A DNA stretch of 64,000 nt from Mercurialis annua (Eukaryota; Streptophyta; Magnoliopsida; Malpighiales; Euphorbiaceae): NCBI RefSeq assembly GCF_937616625.2, contig NC_065575.1:27775001-27839000 (forward strand), in the 5' to 3' direction. The translations under genes were made by a program, and so were the position numbers. Each line of letters begins with the position of its first letter. Position 1 is the first letter of the stretch. This document shows, piece by piece, positions 57,748 through 64,000 of the stretch. Under the pieces are notes generated by a model. The model saw nothing but the letters and a program-made list of their open reading frames with translations. It was not told where the DNA came from and did no database searches.

Positions 57748-60700
57748 CAAATCGCTAAAGAGGTGAAACGTTTGGTTTTGCTTAGTAACGTTTGTAAACG
57801 TTTGGCTTAAATCGCTAAAAAGGTAAAATGCTTGGATTTGTTTCGAAACGTTTGTAAATGTTTGGCTTAAATCGATAAAAAGGTGAAACGTTTGGCTTTG
57901 TTTGGTAACATTTGTAAACACTTGGCTTAAATGGCTAAAAAGGTGAAACATTTTGATTTGTTTCGTAACGTTTGTAAACATTTGGCTTAAATAGCTAAAA
58001 AGGGGAAACATTTGGTTTTGTTTCGTAATTTTTGTAAACGTTTGGCTAAAATCGGTAAAAAGGTGAAACTGTTAGTTTTGTTTCATAACGTTTGTAAACG
58101 TTTAGCTTAAGTCGCTAAAAAGGGGAAACGTTTGGATTTGTTTCGTAACGTTCGTAAACGTTTGGCTTAAATCGCTAAAAAGGTGAAACGTTTGGATTTG
58201 TTTCGTAACATTTTAAATGTTTGGATTAAATCGCTAAAAAGGTGAAACGGTTGGATTTGTTTCGTAACGTTTGTAGATGTTTGGCTTAATTGCTAAAAAG
58301 GTGAAACACTTGGATTTGTTTCGTAAAGTTTGTAAAAGTTTGGCTTAACTCGCTAAAAATGTGAAACATTTTTGTTTTTATTCGTAACGTTTGTAAACGT
58401 TTGGCTAAATCGCTAAAAAGATGAAACGCTTGGATTTGTTTCGTAACGTTTGTAAACGTTTTGCTTAAATCTCTAAAAAGGTGAAACATTTGGATTTGTT
58501 TCGTAACGTTTGTAAACGTTTATAAACGTTTGGCTTAAATAGCTAAAAAGGTGAAACGCTTAGCATTGTTTCGTAACATTTGTAAACGTTTGGATTAAAT
58601 AGCTAAAAAGGTGAAACGTTTGGTTTTTTTCGTAACGTTTGTAAACGTTTTGCTAAAATAGCTAAAAAGGTGAAACTGTTGGTTTTGTTTCATAACGTTT
58701 GTAAACGTTTGGCTTAAATCGCTAAAAAGGTGAAAGGTTTGGCTTAAATTGCGAAAAAGGAGAAACGTTTAGTTTTGTTTCGTAATGTTTGTAAACATGT
58801 GGCTTAAATAGTTAAAAAGGTGAAACGTTTGGTTTTGTTTCGTAACGTTTGTAAACATTTGGCTTAAATAGCTAAAAAGGTGAAACGTTTTGTTTTGTTT
58901 GGTAACGTTTGTAAACGTTTTGCTAAAATCAGTAAAAAGGTGAAATTGTTTGTTTTGTTTCTTAACGTTTGTAAATGTTTGGCTTAAATCACTAAAAAGG
59001 TGAAAAGTTTGGCTTAAATTGCGAAAAAGGTGAAACGTTTGGTTTTGTTTCGTGGAGTTTGTAAACGTTTGGCTTAAATCGCTAAAAAGATGAAACGTTT
59101 CGATTTATTTCATAACGTTTGCAAACGTTTGGCTGAAATCGTTAAAATGGGGAAACGTTTAGATTTGTTTCGTAGCATTTGTAAACATTTGGCTTAAATA
59201 GCTAAAAAGGTGAAACGTTTGTAAACGTTTTGCTTAAATCGCTAAAAAGGTGAAACGTTTGGTTTAAATCGCTAAAAATGTAAAACATTTGTTTTTGTTC
59301 CGTAACTTCTGGATTTGTTTACAAACATTTGGATTTGTTTTGTATCGTTTGTAAACGTTTGGCTTAAATTGCTAAAATGGGGAAACGTTTGGATTTGTTT
59401 CGTAACGTTTGTAAACGTTTGGCTTAAATTGCTAAAAGGGTGAAACGCTTGGATTTGTTTCGTAACGTTTGTAAATGTTTGGCTAATCCAAGCGCTTATA
59501 AATGTTTTTCTTAAATCGCTAAAAGGGAAACGTTTGGTTTTGTTTCGTTACGTTGGTAAACGTTTGGCTCAAATCGCTAAAATGGGGAAACATTTGGATT
59601 TGTTTCGTAACGTTTGGCTTAAATCGCTAAAAAGGTGAAACGTGTGGATTTGTTTCGTAACGTTTGTAAGCGTTTGTCTTAAATTGCTAAAAAGGGAAAA
59701 CTCTTGGATTTGTTTCCTAATGTTTGTAAACGTTTGGCTTAAATCGCTAAAAATGTTAAACGTTTGGATTTATTTCGTTACGTTTGTAAACGTTTGACTT
59801 AAATCGCTAAAAAGGTGAAACATTTACATTTGTTTCGTAATGTTTGTAAACGTTTGGCTCAAATCTCTAAAAAGGTGAAACGTTTGGTTTTGTTTCGTAA
59901 CGTTTGTAAACGTTTTATAAACGTTTTGCTTAAATCGCTAAAAAGGTGACACGTTTGAATTTTTTCGTAAAGTTTATAAACGTTTGGCTTAAATCTCTAA
60001 AAAGGGGAAATGTTTGGCTTTGTTTCGTAATGTTTGGCTTATCACTAAAGAGGTGAAACGTTTGGATTTATTTCGCAACGTTTGTAAACGTTTCGCTTCA
60101 ATCGCTAAAAAGGTGAAACGTTTGGTTTTGTTTCGTAATGTTTGTAAACGTTCGGGTTAAATCGCTAAAAAGGTGCAACGTTTGGATTTGTTTCGTAACG
60201 TTTGTAAACGTTCGGCTTCAATCGCTAAAAATGTGAAATGTTTGTTTTTGTTCCGTAAAGTTTGTTAACGTTTTGCTTAAATCGCTAAAAATATGAAACG
60301 TTTTGTTTTGTTTCATAACGTTTGTAAAAGTTTGGCTTTTCCTCGTAACCTTTGTAAACTTTTGGTTTACATCGCTAAAAAGCTGAAACATTTGGATTTG
60401 TTTCGTAACGTTTGTAAACGTTTGGCTAAATTGCTAAAAAGGCAAAATGTTTGGTTTTGTTTCGTAACGTTTGTAAACGTTTGGCTTAACTCGCTAAAAC
60501 GGTTAATCGTTTGGTTTTGTTTCGTAGCGTTTGTAAACATTTGGCTTAAATCGCTAAAATGTGTAAACGTTTTGTTTCGTAATGTTTGTAAATGTTTGGC
60601 TTATATTGCTAAAAAGGTGAAACGTTTGGTTTGATTTCGTAAGATTTGTAAATGTTTGGCTTAAATCGCTAAAAAGGTAAAACGTTTGGATTTGTTTCGT

Positions 60701-63700
60701 AACGTTTGTTAATGTTTGGCTTAATCGTTGAAAAAGTGAAACGTTTGGATTTGTTTCGTAACCTTTGTAAACGTTTTGCTTAAATCACTAAAAGGTGAAA
60801 CGCTTGGATTTGTTTCGTAAAGTTTGTAAACGTTTGGCTTAAATTCCTAAAAAGGTAAAACGTTTGGATTTGTTTCGTAAGTTTGTAAACGTTTGGCTTA
60901 AATCGCTAAAAAGGTGAAACGTTTGGATTTATTTCCTAACTTTTGTAAATGTTTGGCTTAAATTGCTAAATAGGTGAAATGTTTTGATTTGTTTTGTAAT
61001 GTTTGTAAACGTTCGGCTTAAATCGCTAAAAATGGGAAACGTTTGGATTTGTTTCGTAACGTTTGGCTTAAATCGCTAAAAAGGTGAAACGTTTGGATTT
61101 GTTTCGTAATATTTGTAAACGTTTGGCTTATATCGCTAAAAAGGTGAAACGCTTTTATTTGTTTCCTAACGTTTGTAAAGGTTTGGCTTAAATCTCTAAG
61201 AAGGCGAAACGTTTGGTTTTTTTCGTAACGTTTTACACGTTTAGCTTAAATCGCTAAAAAGGCGACACGTTTGGTTTTGTTTCATAACGTTTGTAAACGT
61301 TTTGCTTAATTCGTTTGGCTTGAATCGCTAAAATGGGGAAACATTTGGATTTGTTTCGTATCGTTTGTAAACGTTTGGATTTGTTCCATAACGTTTGTAA
61401 ACATTTTGCTTGAATCGCGAAAAAGGGGAAACGTTTGAATTTGTTTCGTAACGTTTGTAAACGTTTGGCGTAAATTGCAAAAATGGCGAAACGTTTGGAT
61501 TTTTTTCTTAACGTTTGTAAACGTTTGGCTTATAATTGCTAAAATGGCGAAACGTTTGGATTTGTTTCGTAACATTTGTAAATGTTTGGCTTAAATTGCT
61601 AAAATGGCGAAACGTTTGGATTTGTTTCGTAACGTTTGTAAACACTTGGCTAATCTGAGCGTTTATAAACGTTTGACTTAAATCACTAAAAGGGAAACGT
61701 TTGGTTTTGTTTTGTTATGTTTGTAAACGTTTGGCTCAAATCGCTAAAATGGAGAACCGTTTGGATTTGTTTCTTAACGTTTGGCTTAAATCGCTAAAAA
61801 GGTGAAACGTGTGGATTTGTTACGTAACTTTTGTAAACGTTTGGCTTAAATTGCTAAATAGTGGAAACGCTTGGATTTGTTTCCTAACATTTGTAAACGT
61901 TTGGCTTTGTTTCGTACCGTTTGTAAACGTTTGTCTTAAATCGCTAAAAATGTTAACCGTTTGGATTTATTTCGTAACGTTTGTAAACGTTTGACTTTAA
62001 TCTCTAAAAAGGTGAAACGTTTGGTTTTGTTTCGTAACGTTTATAAACGTTTGGCTTAAATCTCTAAAAAGGGGAAACGTTTGGTTTTGTTTCTTAACAT
62101 TTGTAAACGTTTGGCTTAAATCGCTAAAGAGGGGAAACGTTTGGATTTCTTTCGTAACGTTTGTAAACGTTTGACTTAAATCGCTAAAAGGTGAAATGTT
62201 TGGTTTTGTTTCGTAACGTTTGTAAACGTTCGGCTTAAATCGCTAAAAAGGGGAAACTTTTGGATTTGTTTTGCAACGTTTTAAACGTTTGGCTTAAATC
62301 GCTAAAAATGGGGAAATTCTTGGATTTGTTTCGTAACGTTTGTAAACGTTTGGCAAATCCAAACATTTATAAACATTTGGCTTAAATCACTAAAAGAGAA
62401 ACGTTTGGTTTTGTTTCACTACGTTGTAAACGTTTTGCTCAAATCTCTAAAATGGGGAAACGTTTGGATTTCTTCTTAACGTGTGTAAACATTTGGCTTA
62501 AGTCGCTAAAAAGGTGAAACGTGTGGATTTGTTTCGTAACTTTTGTAAACATTTGGCTTAAATTGCTAAAAAGGGGAAATGCTTGGATTTGTTTCGTAAT
62601 GTTTGTAAACGTTTGGCTTAAATCACTAAAAATGTTAAACGTTTGGATTTATTTCGTAAGGTTTGTAAATGTTTGACTTAAATCGCTAAATAGGGGAAAC
62701 GTTTGGATTTGTTTCGTAACGTTTGTAAACGTTTGGTTTAAATCGCTAAAAAGGTAAAACGTTTGGATTTTTTTCGTAACGTTTTAAACCTTTAGCTTTG
62801 TTAACGTTTGGCTTAAATTGCTAAAAAGGGGAAATGTTTGGATTTGTTTCGTAACGTTTGTATACATTTGGCTTAAATCGCTAAAATGGGGAAACGTTTG
62901 GATTTGATTCATAACGTTTGTAAACATTTTGATTTGTTTCGTAACATTTGTAAATGTTTGGTTTTGTTCCGTAACATTTGTAAACGTTTGGCTTAAATTG
63001 CTAAAAAGGTGAAACATTTGGATGTGTTTCGTAACTTTTCTAAAGGTTTGGCGTAAATCGCTAAAAAGGTTACACGTTTGGTTTTGTTTCGTAACGTTTG
63101 TAAACGTTCGGCTTAAATCGTGAAAAAGGTGAAACGTTTGGATTTGTTTCGTATCATTTGTAAACGTTTGGCTTAAATTGCTAAAAAGGTGAAACGCTTG
63201 GATTTGTTTCGTAACGTTTGTAAACGTTTGGCTTAAATTGCTAAAAAGGTGAAACGCTTGGAATTGTTTCGTAACGTTTTAAACGTTTGGATTTGTTTCG
63301 TAACGTTTATAAACGTTTGGCTTAAATCACTGAAAAGGTAAAACGTTTGGATTTGTTTTCTAACGTTTTAAACGTTTGGCTTAAATCGCAAAAAAGGTGA
63401 AACGTTTGGATTTGTTTCGTGAAGTTTGTAAACGTTTGGCTTAAATCGCTAAAATGGAGAAATGTTTAGATTTGTTTCGTAACGTTTGTAAATATTTGCA
63501 TTTGTTTCGTAACATTTGTAAACGTTTGGTTTTGTTCCGTAACGTTTTTAAACGTTTGGCTTAAATTGCTAAAAATGTGAAACGTTTGGATTTGTTTCGT
63601 AACGTTTATAACGTTCGGCTTAAATCGCTAAAATGGTGACACGTTTGGTTTTGTTTCGTAACGTTTGTAAACGTTCGGCTTAAATCTCTAAAAGGTGAAA

Positions 63701-64000
63701 CGTTTGGTTTTGTTTCGTAACGTTATAAACGTTCGGCTTAATTTGCTAAAAAGGTGAAACGTTTGGATTCGTTTTGTAACATTTTAAACGTTTCGCTTAA
63801 ATTGTTAAAATGGGGAAACGTTTGGATTCGTTTCGTAACGTTTGTAAACGTCTGGCATAAATTACTAAAAACTTGAAACGCTTAGATCTGTTTCGTAACG
63901 TTTGGCTTAAATCGCTAAAAAGGTGAAACGTTTGCTATTGTTTGTAACGTTTGTAACGATTGGCTTAAATCGCTAATAAGGTGAAACGTTTGGATTTTTT
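57748..64000. repeat. Satellite B array, block 3 (60-bp unit, reverse orientation)
   Basis: About 104 units, almost all in the reverse orientation (TTAAATCGCTAAAAAGGTGA pattern). The first five bases (CAAAT) are the Copia target duplication. A composite segment beginning GGCTAATCCAAGCGCTTATA recurs at 59481, 61651 and 62352, showing local higher-order duplication. The array continues past the window end. No gene is present. Confidence 0.97.

Noticed and set aside
1..64000. CRISPR-like array reading of the regular repeats
   Set aside because: Repeats are contiguous tandem units without unique spacers, and the retroelements are clearly eukaryotic.

Overview
This window looks like plant heterochromatin (pericentromeric, centromeric or another satellite-rich block). 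It is almost entirely two unrelated tandem satellites interrupted by LTR retrotransposons. Plant origin is inferred from the retroelements: Copia- and Gypsy-type LTRs, TG...CA ends, 5-bp target duplications, primer-binding sites complementary to initiator-Met tRNA, and one element resembling the plant gag-only TR-GAG class. I could not name the species. I found no host gene, rRNA, tRNA, CRISPR or prokaryotic feature. Most open frames in the window are by-products of satellites whose unit lengths are multiples of three.

Layout. 1-3469 and 6678-18407 hold satellite A (99-bp unit, CG-rich motifs, about 150 copies). It is split at 3470-6672 by a deletion derivative of a Copia element (plus strand, CATGG target duplication). 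At 18404-18407 satellite A passes directly into satellite B (60-bp unit, AT-rich, built around AAACGTTT palindromes). Satellite B fills 18408-39414 and 57748-64000 with well over 400 units, flips orientation many times, and carries large internal duplications (about 3.5 kb and 1.1 kb). Two short foreign pieces lie in it at 34529-34662 and 34866-35279; the second carries repeats of the kind found near CACTA transposon ends.

39415-57747 is a full-length but decayed Copia element on the minus strand (CAAAT target duplication). It belongs to the same family as the one at 3470-6672. Gag remnant, protease, integrase, reverse transcriptase and RNase H remain readable but are broken by stops and frameshifts. 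Nested in its 3' LTR is a young element at 39926-49435 (minus strand, GTCAC target duplication). Its two 2.54-kb LTRs differ by under about 1% by eye, it has a clean PBS and polypurine tract, and its only substantial ORF is a Gag-like protein (45355-46428). It has no recognisable pol, so it would have to be mobilised by enzymes from another element.

Order of events, inferred: satellite arrays formed and rearranged; Copia copies inserted into both satellites; the Copia copies decayed; the gag-only element then landed in a Copia LTR about 50 bp upstream of its TATA box.
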